Source of the DNA: Prosthecobacter fusiformis
Lineage (GTDB): Bacteria; Verrucomicrobiota; Verrucomicrobiia; Verrucomicrobiales; Verrucomicrobiaceae
Assembly: GCF_004364345.1 (NCBI RefSeq)
Contig: NZ_SOCA01000010.1
Location: 117,350-181,349 of the forward strand
Length of the DNA stretch: 64,000 nucleotides
Reading direction: 5' to 3'
The position numbers and the translations under genes are program-made. The notes beneath the pieces are model-generated. The model searched no databases and had not been told where the DNA came from. It saw only the letters and a program-made list of their open reading frames with translations. The stretch's first letter is position 1. Each line of letters begins with the position of its first letter. Positions 1 to 7,141 of the stretch are shown here, piece after piece.

Positions 1-1144
1 CCTTTTGAAGAGGGATCAGTTTGCGGGTGGATGCTCCGTTTGCTTTTTCATAACGGCTCCATTCCTCAGGAGAAACGGGAGCCTGCCGCACCACCTCATC
101 GCCATTGTTGAAGTAAGCGAAGAGCTGGAAGTACTCCCGGTGGGTGATCTGATCGTATTTGTGCGTGTGACATCTTGCACAACCGACGGTTAGGCCGAGC
201 CACACGGCTCCCACGGTTTCGGTGCGGTCCATGCAGGCTTCGATCCGGAATTGCTCCTGGTCCGTGCCGCCTTCGGTATTCGTCAGTGTCTGCCGGTTAA
301 AAGCGGTGGCCACGATTTGCTCCGGGGTTGGGTTTGGCAGCAGGTCACCGGCGAGCTGCTCAATGGTGAACTGGTCAAAGGGCAGATCGTTATTGATGGC
401 ACGAATCACCCAGTCACGGTAACGCCAGGCATCGGGGCGTGGGCGGTCCTTTTCATAACCGTCGCTATCTGCATAGCGGGCCATGTCCAGCCAGTGGCGG
501 CCCCAGCGCTCACCAAAATGCGGGCTGGCGAGCGCCTGATCAAGCATGGACTCATAAGCTGCGGGTGACTTGTCAGCCACAAACGAATCCACCTCTTCCG
601 GTGTGGGTGGCAGGCCTAACAAATCATAATGAACGCGCCGGATGAGGGTGATGCGGTCGGCCTCAGGCGAGGGTTTCAATCCTTCAGCCGCAAGGCGGGT
701 GCGGACAAAGGAATCCACCGGGTGATCAAACTTCGGCACGGCTGGCTTGACGACCGGTTTGTAGGCCCAATGCAGTTCATACTTTGCCCCTTCGGCGATC
801 CATTGGCGAAGCAGTTCCGTCTCACGTTGGGTGATGGGTTTTTTGGCCCGATGTTTGGGCGGAGGCATCTGCTCATCCGGGTCATCGCTCGTCACCCGGG
901 CGACCACTTCGCTTTGTTCAGGCTTGCCCGGAACGATGCCGTGCGCTCCGCTTTCAAGGGCTTTCAGGGCTTGTTCTCGGGAGGTCAAGGTAAGGCCGCC
1001 CTTGGAGTCATCCGGGCCATGGCATTCCAGGCAATGCTCAGCAAAGATGGGCTGAATGTCACGGGCATAGTCCACCGAAGCGCCTGCGAGGGGCAGGGCC
1101 GACATGCAGGCCAAAGCGAGGGCGGATCGAATACAGAATGCCAT
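1..1144 (-). CDS. Secreted DUF1549/cytochrome-C (PSC1-type) protein, 3' part outside window
   Basis: The reading frame is open from an ATG at 1144 to the window edge, so about 381 codons of the N-terminal part are present and the C-terminus is missing. Residues 1-22 look like a signal peptide. A CxxCH haem-binding motif (CLECH) follows at about residues 38-42, in a small cytochrome domain with a downstream MPPP segment. The next region carries the conserved RRVHYDLLGLPPTPEE and HFGERWGRHWLDMARY strings typical of DUF1549 proteins, and a second CxxCH (CARCH) lies further on. Such proteins are abundant in Planctomycetes and Verrucomicrobia, usually next to DUF1501 proteins; their substrate is not known. 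Family assignment is sure; function is inferred as periplasmic redox or carbohydrate-related. Confidence 0.9.
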   Translation of the reverse strand, partial: MAFCIRSALALACMSALPLAGASVDYARDIQPIFAEHCLECHGPDDSKGGLTLTSREQALKALESGAHGIVPGKPEQSEVVARVTSDDPDEQMPPPKHRAKKPITQRETELLRQWIAEGAKYELHWAYKPVVKPAVPKFDHPVDSFVRTRLAAEGLKPSPEADRITLIRRVHYDLLGLPPTPEEVDSFVADKSPAAYESMLDQALASPHFGERWGRHWLDMARYADSDGYEKDRPRPDAWRYRDWVIRAINNDLPFDQFTIEQLAGDLLPNPTPEQIVATAFNRQTLTNTEGGTDQEQFRIEACMDRTETVGAVWLGLTVGCARCHTHKYDQITHREYFQLFAYFNNGDEVVRQAPVSPEEWSRYEKANGASTRKLIPLQK

Positions 1145-1175
1145 GGTTGTCTAAACGTTCACTGAAGTCGCGACT

Positions 1176-1526
1176 TTACCAACTCCTGCCAAGATCCCGA
1201 CAGCCAGTCACGGGAAAGAGGTAGCGGTATCCCTCCACTTGCAGTTCATCATGAGGTGGAAGCATGGGGATACGCTCTCGGGCATACTCCCCGCCTTCAA
1301 TGTCCTCAAGCGCATCCAGCCGGCCCAGACCATCGGTATTCACCTCCCAGATCTCACCGCTGATGCTCAAGCCATCGGACTCCGCGGCTACCATGCCCGG
1401 ATATCCGCCCAGGTCATAAAGTCGATACTTCGGGAGCGTATCCGCTTCAGCGATGAACTGCTGTCCGCGCATGTATCCATGGTTGGATCCGCCGCGTTTT
1501 AAGGTGCCGTACACGAAGATGAGCAT
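1176..1526 (-). CDS. Gamma-glutamylcyclotransferase-like (GGCT/AIG2) small protein
   Basis: A protein of 116 residues opening with MLIFVYGTLKRGG, the hallmark substrate-loop motif (YGTLxxG) of the GGCT/AIG2 fold, followed by a YDLGGYPG and a GEIWEV segment and an acidic LDALEDIEGGEY segment that contains the expected catalytic glutamate. Family members act on gamma-glutamyl amines or peptides; the substrate here cannot be told. The ATG at 1526 was chosen because the domain starts there; an alternative start at 1553 would add nine residues and overlap the upstream lipoate-ligase-like gene. It is the last gene of a tight minus-strand set starting at 4177. Confidence 0.8.
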   Translation of the reverse strand: MLIFVYGTLKRGGSNHGYMRGQQFIAEADTLPKYRLYDLGGYPGMVAAESDGLSISGEIWEVNTDGLGRLDALEDIEGGEYARERIPMLPPHDELQVEGYRYLFPVTGCRDLGRSW

Positions 1527-1542
1527 GACAAGGGAGAGTGCT

Positions 1543-2265
1543 TCAGCGGCCAATCAGATCATCCCTTTCCGCAAGCCACTGCGGCAGGGAATAGCGTTTC
1601 TGTTCCAGCTCAATGGCGCGTGTCATTACCGGTTGAGGCGCGGTATTCACAATGAGTACTTCCTTAGCCAGACGGGAGGCCCATTGAGGCCAGAACTCGG
1701 GCGACAGGATGACCTGCTGTACGCTGCCCTGATGCAATAGACCCAGCTTACCCCGACGCTGGCCGGCCCCGGCCACCTTTGAGGTGCCCCGGATGACATC
1801 ATGCACAGCAGGGGCGACAAAACAAAAGGGTGCCTCAATGACATCCTCTTGAAGGGCTAGCCTACACCCAGGATGGTCATTGGCACTCAACGCTTCTGCA
1901 AGGGAGCCATGGATACGTCGATAGCTCTCCAGAGCAGTAGTTTCCGACCATGGGTCCGCAGGCGGTACGATGACTGAATAGGTATAGTCTTCCTGATGCA
2001 GGACCACACCGCCCCCTGTCCAGCGCCTCACCACCGGCCAACCAGGAAGGGCATCCTGGAGTTTCGGCAGGCTCTGCGCATACCCCAGCGTCACTGTCGG
2101 CTGATCCCAGGTATAAATCCGAAGTACGGGGACCGTGCTATGCTCCAGCCAGGCCTGGTCCACCGCCATATTCATCGGCCCGGCATGAGTGCCGTCGAGA
2201 TGGAGAATGAGTTGGTTAAAAAAGGGTTCGCCGAAGCTTTTGTTACATTCTCCTGGTATCATCAT
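1543..2265 (-). CDS. Lipoate-protein ligase A / octanoyltransferase family protein
   Basis: The 240-residue protein has the biotin/lipoate ligase fold signature RRWTGGGVVLH at residues 80-90, matching the RRxSGGGxVxH nucleotide/lipoyl-binding motif, and a later GTSKVAGAGQRR segment with the lysine expected to bind the acyl-adenylate, followed by LLHQGSV. It should attach lipoate or octanoate to carrier domains, or use a related acyl substrate. It is shorter than E. coli LplA and lacks its C-terminal accessory domain, as many LipM/LplA-like proteins do. It starts 9 bp after the chorismate-lyase-like gene, so co-transcription is likely. Exact activity (ligase versus transferase) is unresolved. 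Confidence 0.85.
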   Translation of the reverse strand: MMIPGECNKSFGEPFFNQLILHLDGTHAGPMNMAVDQAWLEHSTVPVLRIYTWDQPTVTLGYAQSLPKLQDALPGWPVVRRWTGGGVVLHQEDYTYSVIVPPADPWSETTALESYRRIHGSLAEALSANDHPGCRLALQEDVIEAPFCFVAPAVHDVIRGTSKVAGAGQRRGKLGLLHQGSVQQVILSPEFWPQWASRLAKEVLIVNTAPQPVMTRAIELEQKRYSLPQWLAERDDLIGR

Positions 2266-2274
2266 CAGGCGTTT

Positions 2275-2847
2275 CTACATCCCTCTTGGCAGGACCTCAA
2301 CCACATCAGCGAGAACACGGCCGGTGCCGTGGCGGAGTTCGTTGCAGCGGCCGAAGAGGATCTGGCCGCTGGTGGCACCGAGGAGTTCAGCGAGGCGGGC
2401 ATCCACGGCGATGCGGAAGAACCCGCGAGGGTGGCTGCTGTGGGGGACCTGGTAACGTTCCAGAATAGCCCCGAAGGGAACACGGCCTTCGATGACGAGG
2501 GCCTGGGCTTCTTCCGGTAACAGGTCGAGGTGAATGCCGATGGCACCAAATTCAACGGGCTTGCCATCGCTGCGGCGGTTGAGGACGCTGGCACGGACGA
2601 GGTAGTTGCCAATGCGGGCGCGGGCATGGACGTCGAGGTCAATGTCGCAGCCATGACCGTCCCGAAGGCGGGGAGTCATGTCAATGTCATGAACGAGGAG
2701 CCAGCGCTCGTGCTCTGGAAGCTCCTCCGGCTCCACAAAGGTCACACGGGGGCGGGCGCTGCCGATGCCATAAAAGAACACCAGCGGTGCCAGATCATCT
2801 TCACGGACGGCTTCAGACCGTTGGGGAGCATCAAGTGTAGCGGGCAT
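2275..2847 (-). CDS. Chorismate lyase (UbiC)-like fold protein
   Basis: A 190-residue soluble protein. The segment LLVHDIDMTPRLRDGHG and, later, YLVRASVLNRR plus VPFGAILERYQVPHSS resemble in order and spacing the UbiC/UTRA fold (E. coli UbiC has LLLEDSMTKRFE, then WLREILL, then PLGRYLF). UbiC converts chorismate to 4-hydroxybenzoate and pyruvate, but the similarity seen here is distant, so the reaction is only suggested. Its start overlaps the 3' end of the HemN-like gene by 17 bp, which implies translational coupling and a shared pathway. No signal peptide or membrane segment. Could instead be an unrelated small-molecule-binding protein of the same fold. Confidence 0.6.
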   Translation of the reverse strand: MPATLDAPQRSEAVREDDLAPLVFFYGIGSARPRVTFVEPEELPEHERWLLVHDIDMTPRLRDGHGCDIDLDVHARARIGNYLVRASVLNRRSDGKPVEFGAIGIHLDLLPEEAQALVIEGRVPFGAILERYQVPHSSHPRGFFRIAVDARLAELLGATSGQILFGRCNELRHGTGRVLADVVEVLPRGM

Positions 2848-4177
2848 ACTGGCGGTGCTGGGGCAGGAAGAAATCGTGCAACAGACGGTCCACTTGCAGC
2901 AGGCCGTCGCGAGTCAGCGTGATGTCTTTATCGGTGAGCTTGGCAAAACCCTCGCTCTGCAGGTAGTTCAACTGAGGGGCGAAGAAGGTTAAAGGATCCT
3001 GGCCAAATTTCTCCTGGTAGTATCCAAATTCACTGTGGCCGAGCTTCAGCTTGAGGATGAATTCGCGGACGAAGCGTTCTTCGTGGCTGGTTTCATAGGC
3101 CCGGAAGATGGGGAGCTGGCCAGCATCCACAGCTTGCATGTAGGGTCCCACTTCAGCCTGATTTTGATAGTGAACACCGCCGAGGTGGCCAAAAGAGGCA
3201 ACGCCACAGCTCAGCAGATCAGCACCTTCCCAAAGGGCATCGCGGTAAACGAATTTGATGCGCTCAGGGTCTTTGACCACGGTATAGGCACTGGTGACGG
3301 TATAACCATTTTTGACGAATTCATCAAAGGCGTAGCTGACCCAGTCGCGCTTGGTCTGCCAGTCGGCCACCGGGGCGGTGACTTTGCCCTCCTCCTTCAT
3401 CTGCTTATACATGGTGGTGTTATAAGGCACCTCCATCTGATAGATGGTGACGGCATCAGGCCCGAGAGCGATGCCCTTAGCGACGGTATCTTTCCAGTTT
3501 TCCCAGGTCTCATTCATCATCCCGGCGATGAGGTCGATATTGATGTGTTCGAAACCAAGGGTGCGGGCGAAGTGATAGGCTTTATTTACCTCACCACTGC
3601 GATGGGCTCGGCCATTGCTTTCCAGGATGTGATCATCAAAGTTCTCCACGCCGAGGCTCAGGCGGGTGACGCCGACTTCACGAATACCGGTGAGCTTTTT
3701 CTCGTTGAGAGTACCCGGCTCAGCTTCGAAGGCGACTTCCGCAGCGCCATCCCAACTAACGAGATCCTTCATCCGGTTGGTGAGGTCGTTCAGTTGGGGG
3801 ATGCTCAGGTAGCTGGGGGTGCCACCGCCGAAATAGACGAAGTGGGCCTTGCGCCCGGAAATGTAAGGCTGCTTGGCGAAGCGCTCCATCTCACGCATGC
3901 CTGCATCGATGTAGGCCTTGATCTCGGAGGCGTTCTTATCGGTATAGACCTTGAAGTAGCAGAAGTGGCAACGCTTGCGGCAAAAAGGGATGTGGAAATA
4001 GACTCCCAGGGGGATGTCTGTGGGCGCGGGTCTGGCGAGTACGCCCTCAACGACAGGCACCTGGTCCGGCTTCCAAAAGGAGAACGGGGGATAATTGCTG
4101 ACGAAATAATTGCCGGCTTCGGTCTGCTCGACCTTTTTCTCAGCGGTGTGAGGGGGGGATTCCAGGGTGGTGGACAT
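2831..4177 (-). CDS. HemN/HemW-like radical SAM protein
   Basis: A 448-residue protein with the radical SAM cysteine motif CxxxCxxC at C66, C70 and C73 inside YFHIPFCRKRCHFCYF, which also shows the extra aromatic/Cys pattern of HemN relatives, and a GGGTPSYL SAM-binding segment at about residues 117-124. A HemN_C-like region occupies the C-terminus. HemN makes protoporphyrinogen under anaerobic conditions, but many relatives are haem chaperones (HemW), methyltransferases or unknown. The N-terminus before the barrel (about 55 residues) is unlike short HemW proteins. It is the first gene of the overlapping set with a UbiC-like and an LplA-like protein, a context not expected for plain haem synthesis. 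Confidence 0.85.
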   Translation of the reverse strand: MSTTLESPPHTAEKKVEQTEAGNYFVSNYPPFSFWKPDQVPVVEGVLARPAPTDIPLGVYFHIPFCRKRCHFCYFKVYTDKNASEIKAYIDAGMREMERFAKQPYISGRKAHFVYFGGGTPSYLSIPQLNDLTNRMKDLVSWDGAAEVAFEAEPGTLNEKKLTGIREVGVTRLSLGVENFDDHILESNGRAHRSGEVNKAYHFARTLGFEHINIDLIAGMMNETWENWKDTVAKGIALGPDAVTIYQMEVPYNTTMYKQMKEEGKVTAPVADWQTKRDWVSYAFDEFVKNGYTVTSAYTVVKDPERIKFVYRDALWEGADLLSCGVASFGHLGGVHYQNQAEVGPYMQAVDAGQLPIFRAYETSHEERFVREFILKLKLGHSEFGYYQEKFGQDPLTFFAPQLNYLQSEGFAKLTDKDITLTRDGLLQVDRLLHDFFLPQHRQYARYT

Positions 4178-4324
4178 GACAGAGGTATGAACAGGGAACG
4201 CGGGATGTCGTTCACTTCTAAGCGTTAAACGTGCCGGAGACCAGTCTCTGCACAGAGGTAGGACGTTGGAATGGGTGATTTATTGCTCTGAGGGTTGGAA
4301 TTGGGGGATGGGGAAGCGAATTTA

Positions 4325-4450
4325 ATTTTTCCCCATATGGGGATTTTTCAATGTATGTCTTTGATAATGAAGGGTTTGTGATGGGGATTTGATGGGGATG
4401 GAGTTCCCCATGGGGGGGTGATTTTCCCCACGCGGGGATTTTTTCCCCAT
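4325..4450. repeat. Cluster of short CCCC-N-GGGG palindromes
   Basis: Within 126 bp there are CCCCATATGGGG (4331-4342, perfect palindrome flanked by T runs), two copies of TGATGGGGAT (4379-4388, 4390-4399), CCCCATGGGG (4406-4415), CCCCACGCGGGG (4426-4437, arms of four) and GGGGATTTTTTCCCC (4434-4448, arms of five). The flanks repeatedly read ATTTT or ATTTTT. The density is far above anything else in the window. It may be a repeated protein-binding site or a set of alternative hairpins; nothing in the sequence decides which. Confidence 0.6.
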
Positions 4451-4612
4451 GGCATGAGTTGTCGTTTGGCGTGGGGTGAGATGAGCAACCAGCATCCTGA
4501 CCCACATTCGGTGCGGCCAGGGGAGGTGGCAAGGGAGTGGGATGCCGAGTTGGGCCAAGTGGCGAAAATGCTTTCTTGCCGACACTCTTTGGATAGGACA
4601 GGCCCCGATATG

Positions 4613-4644
4613 AAAAAACCCACCTGCGAATGATCACAGGTGGG
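4613..4644 (-). terminator. Rho-independent terminator of the thioredoxin-fold gene
   Basis: Read on the minus strand: stem CCCACCTG, 10-nt loop, stem CAGGTGGG, directly followed by six T. It lies 25 bp after the stop codon at 4669 and is the clearest intrinsic terminator in the window. Confidence 0.85.
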
Positions 4645-4668
4645 CCAGGTGGGAAGAATGAGCTGGGA

Positions 4669-5088
4669 TTATTTGGTCTTGCTCAGGACTTTTTCCAAAG
4701 TGCCTGCGAATTCAGGGGAACTGCTGCTGCCGACCTGGTTACCCAGGTCTTTGCCATCGGCTCCGACGAACTGGATATGGGGGATGCCTTCGACATTGTA
4801 TTTAGTAGCAGCCGTGGAATTGGCTTCTTGATCAATGTCCAGGTAAGCCCAGACGAATTTGTCATGAAGGGGGGTGACTTCCTTGCTCGGATAAACCGTC
4901 TTTTTCATGGACTGGCAAGGGCCACACCAAGCGGCAGAGAAGACCAGGATGACGGGTTTGTTTTCCTTTTTGGCCTGTTCCAGCGCAGCATTGTAGTCTG
5001 TGCCGAATTTTGGGCTGCCTTCAGGGAAATCAGCGGCGAGCAGAGGAAGGGCAATCGCGGCGGCTAGGAGAGTGATCAGTTTTTTCAT
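4669..5088 (-). CDS. Secreted thioredoxin-fold protein
   Basis: 139 residues with a signal peptide (MKKLITLLAAAIALPLLA, cleavage near AADF) and a thioredoxin-like domain containing the redox motif WCGPC, an IDQEAN segment and the cis-proline loop GIPHIQFV. It is expected to act in the periplasm as a disulfide reductase or isomerase, or as a thiol-redox partner. The Trx fold is complete and of normal length. It follows the ABC exporter gene by 51 bp on the same strand and ends in a strong terminator at 4613-4644, so it could be the last gene of that unit or have its own promoter. Confidence 0.9.
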   Translation of the reverse strand: MKKLITLLAAAIALPLLAADFPEGSPKFGTDYNAALEQAKKENKPVILVFSAAWCGPCQSMKKTVYPSKEVTPLHDKFVWAYLDIDQEANSTAATKYNVEGIPHIQFVGADGKDLGNQVGSSSSPEFAGTLEKVLSKTK

Positions 5089-5139
5089 GGGTTAGGAATG
5101 TGTGTTCAGCACGCTCATAAGACGGGGCATGCTGTCTTT

Positions 5140-6918
5140 TTATTCCAACTGTAAACGAGCCAGGGTACCGTAAAGGCTGCCTTCTTTGCCAACGAGTTCT
5201 TCATGAGTGCCACGCTCGACGATGGTCCCCGCGCTGAGGACGAGGATCTGATCACACCGGCGAACGGTGGAAAGGCGGTGGGCGATGATGATGGAGGTAC
5301 GGTTTTCCATGAGCTTGTCCAAGGCATCCTGGACTAGGCGTTCGCTCTCGGCATCCAGACTGCTGGTGGCTTCATCGAGGATGAGGATAGCTGGATCCGC
5401 GAGAATGGCGCGAGCGATGGCGATGCGCTGCCGCTGACCACCGGAGAGCTGGGTGCCGCGCTCGCCGACGAGGGTGTCATACCCTTCCGGCAGCTTTTCA
5501 ATGAAGAGATGAGCATTGGCCTTCTTGGCCGCTTCGATGATCTCCGCTTCACTGGCATCAGGTTTGCCGTAAGCGATGTTTTCCCGGATGCTGCCACCAA
5601 AGAGGAGCACCTCCTGAGGGACGAGGGCTAGGTTGCGCCGTAAAGTCGGTAGAGGCATGGTTGCAATGGGCTGACCATCCACCATGATGCGACCGCTGGT
5701 CGGCTCGTAAAAACGATAAAGCAGGGCAACGGCGGTGGTCTTGCCGCTGCCGCTGGGGCCGACGAGGGCAATGCGCTGGCCGGCTTTGGCATTCAGTGAA
5801 AATTCTCTTAAAACGGGCGCATCAGGACGGGTGGCATAAGCAAAGCTGATGTCCTCCATGGCGATCTCCCCCCGGAAACGAGTTTTGGGTGCATCAAGTG
5901 CTTCCGGCTCGGTCGGCTCCTGAAGAATCTCGCGCACACGATCTGTCGCCCCCAAGGTGCGCTGGAGTTGGGTGAAGAGTTCAGAAAACTGGGCAAAGGA
6001 GGCACCGATCAAACCGCTGAGGGCGGCGAAACGGGAAAGCTCCGCCGCAGGAATTTCGCCTTTGCTGAGCATGGTCAAGGCAACCCAGGTGACGACGATG
6101 AGGGCGAGGCTGAAAGCAAAAATGATGAATGAAACGAAAGCTGCCCGAGGAGCGGCGGCGCGAATGGCCGTGGTGAGGAAATTGCCCAGATTTTGGTTAT
6201 AGCGGGCGATCTCATGGCTTTCATTGGCAAACGCTTTGACGCTGATGATGCTCTGAAGGCTTTCTTCAACGATGACCTGAGAGGTTGCCAGATTGTCCTG
6301 CGCTTTGCGCGTCAACTTACGGATGCGAGCGCCGAAGATGGCGATCATGACAATGACGACCGGGATGGTGCCGATCATAACGAGGGCCAGCTTGACCGAG
6401 ATCTGTAATACCAAGATGAGACAGCCCAGTAGCATCACGGTATGGCGGATGAGCATCGGGATGGTTAGGACCAGCGTCTCGCGCATGGACTCCACGTCAT
6501 TGGCAAGGCGGGAACCGAGTTCACCTACACGCCGCACATTTAGCGTGCCCATTGGCAGCCGAATGATGCGGCTAAAAGTCTCCATACGCAGGGCCCCGAG
6601 GGCTCGCTCGCTGGCTTTGGCGAAAAGCATGATGCGCCAAAAGGCGATGAAGGCCTGTGTGGCGACGATGGCGACCATGATGAGGACGGATTGCTTCAGC
6701 TCCGCCATCCATTCGGGGCCCTGGGCACCGCCGAGGCCTTTGCCTGCCACTTCTGCCAGGAGATTGATAAAAATGACCGTCAGAACTGCCGTGAGGGCAA
6801 GAGCGATCAAGGCTGGAATGAACACATTGAAGTGAGGACGAAGGTAGCGCAGGAAAAAGGCGGCATCCTTCCAGGCGGTGCGGTCCCAGAGTTTCTTGGT
6901 GGTGGTAGGTTCGGGCAT
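5140..6918 (-). CDS. ABC exporter, fused permease and ATPase (MsbA-like)
   Basis: 592 residues: a six-helix type-I exporter membrane domain (about residues 25-310) and a C-terminal ATPase with Walker A GPSGSGKTT near residue 386, signature LSGGQRQR near 489, Walker B ILILDEATSSLD near 510 and the H-loop IIAHRLSTVRR. It is a half transporter that should work as a homodimer in the inner membrane, exporting lipid, drug or polysaccharide. The core matches the MsbA/LmrA class, but the substrate is not readable from sequence. Divergent from the FAD dehydrogenase gene at 7142 across a 223-bp gap that must hold both promoters. Confidence 0.93.
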   Translation of the reverse strand: MPEPTTTKKLWDRTAWKDAAFFLRYLRPHFNVFIPALIALALTAVLTVIFINLLAEVAGKGLGGAQGPEWMAELKQSVLIMVAIVATQAFIAFWRIMLFAKASERALGALRMETFSRIIRLPMGTLNVRRVGELGSRLANDVESMRETLVLTIPMLIRHTVMLLGCLILVLQISVKLALVMIGTIPVVIVMIAIFGARIRKLTRKAQDNLATSQVIVEESLQSIISVKAFANESHEIARYNQNLGNFLTTAIRAAAPRAAFVSFIIFAFSLALIVVTWVALTMLSKGEIPAAELSRFAALSGLIGASFAQFSELFTQLQRTLGATDRVREILQEPTEPEALDAPKTRFRGEIAMEDISFAYATRPDAPVLREFSLNAKAGQRIALVGPSGSGKTTAVALLYRFYEPTSGRIMVDGQPIATMPLPTLRRNLALVPQEVLLFGGSIRENIAYGKPDASEAEIIEAAKKANAHLFIEKLPEGYDTLVGERGTQLSGGQRQRIAIARAILADPAILILDEATSSLDAESERLVQDALDKLMENRTSIIIAHRLSTVRRCDQILVLSAGTIVERGTHEELVGKEGSLYGTLARLQLE

Positions 6919-7141
6919 CGTTGAGCGGAAGGGTCAGAAAATGAATCGGCAGATACTCAAGATCGAGTTATTCACCCGCCAAAGACGAATTTTTGCAAGG
7001 CAGGCATTCGCCCTGGATGGCGGGTTTGGAAAAAAGGATCATGAGGGGCGGCAGTGTGGAAGGGAAGAGCCGCAATGGCAAGGACGTCAGTCATCTGGTT
7101 GCAACAATGGCAGGAATGAACGAACGGAACCGCCGCCCCTC

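Larger units (their letters stand above)
4178..4668. other. Non-coding region of about 490 bp
   Basis: No convincing gene is seen between the HemN-like and thioredoxin genes, which both lie on the minus strand. Open frames here are proline-rich, overlap one another in several frames and contain no recognisable domain. The stretch holds the promoter region of the HemN-like gene, a cluster of CCCC/GGGG palindromes (4325-4450) and the terminator of the thioredoxin gene (4613-4644). Confidence 0.6.

Noticed and set aside
3035..4228. Long 397-codon frame on the plus strand over the HemN-like gene
   Set aside because: It is the antisense shadow of the HemN-like gene, which has clear radical SAM motifs.
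4218..4637. Open frame of 139 codons on the minus strand in the gap after the HemN-like gene
   Set aside because: Proline-rich, no domain, overlapped by other frames, and crossing the palindrome cluster and the terminator.
6878..7141. Upstream 88-codon extension of the FAD dehydrogenase
   Set aside because: Not conserved in composition with the domain, overlaps the divergent ABC exporter start, and the family N-terminus begins at 7142.
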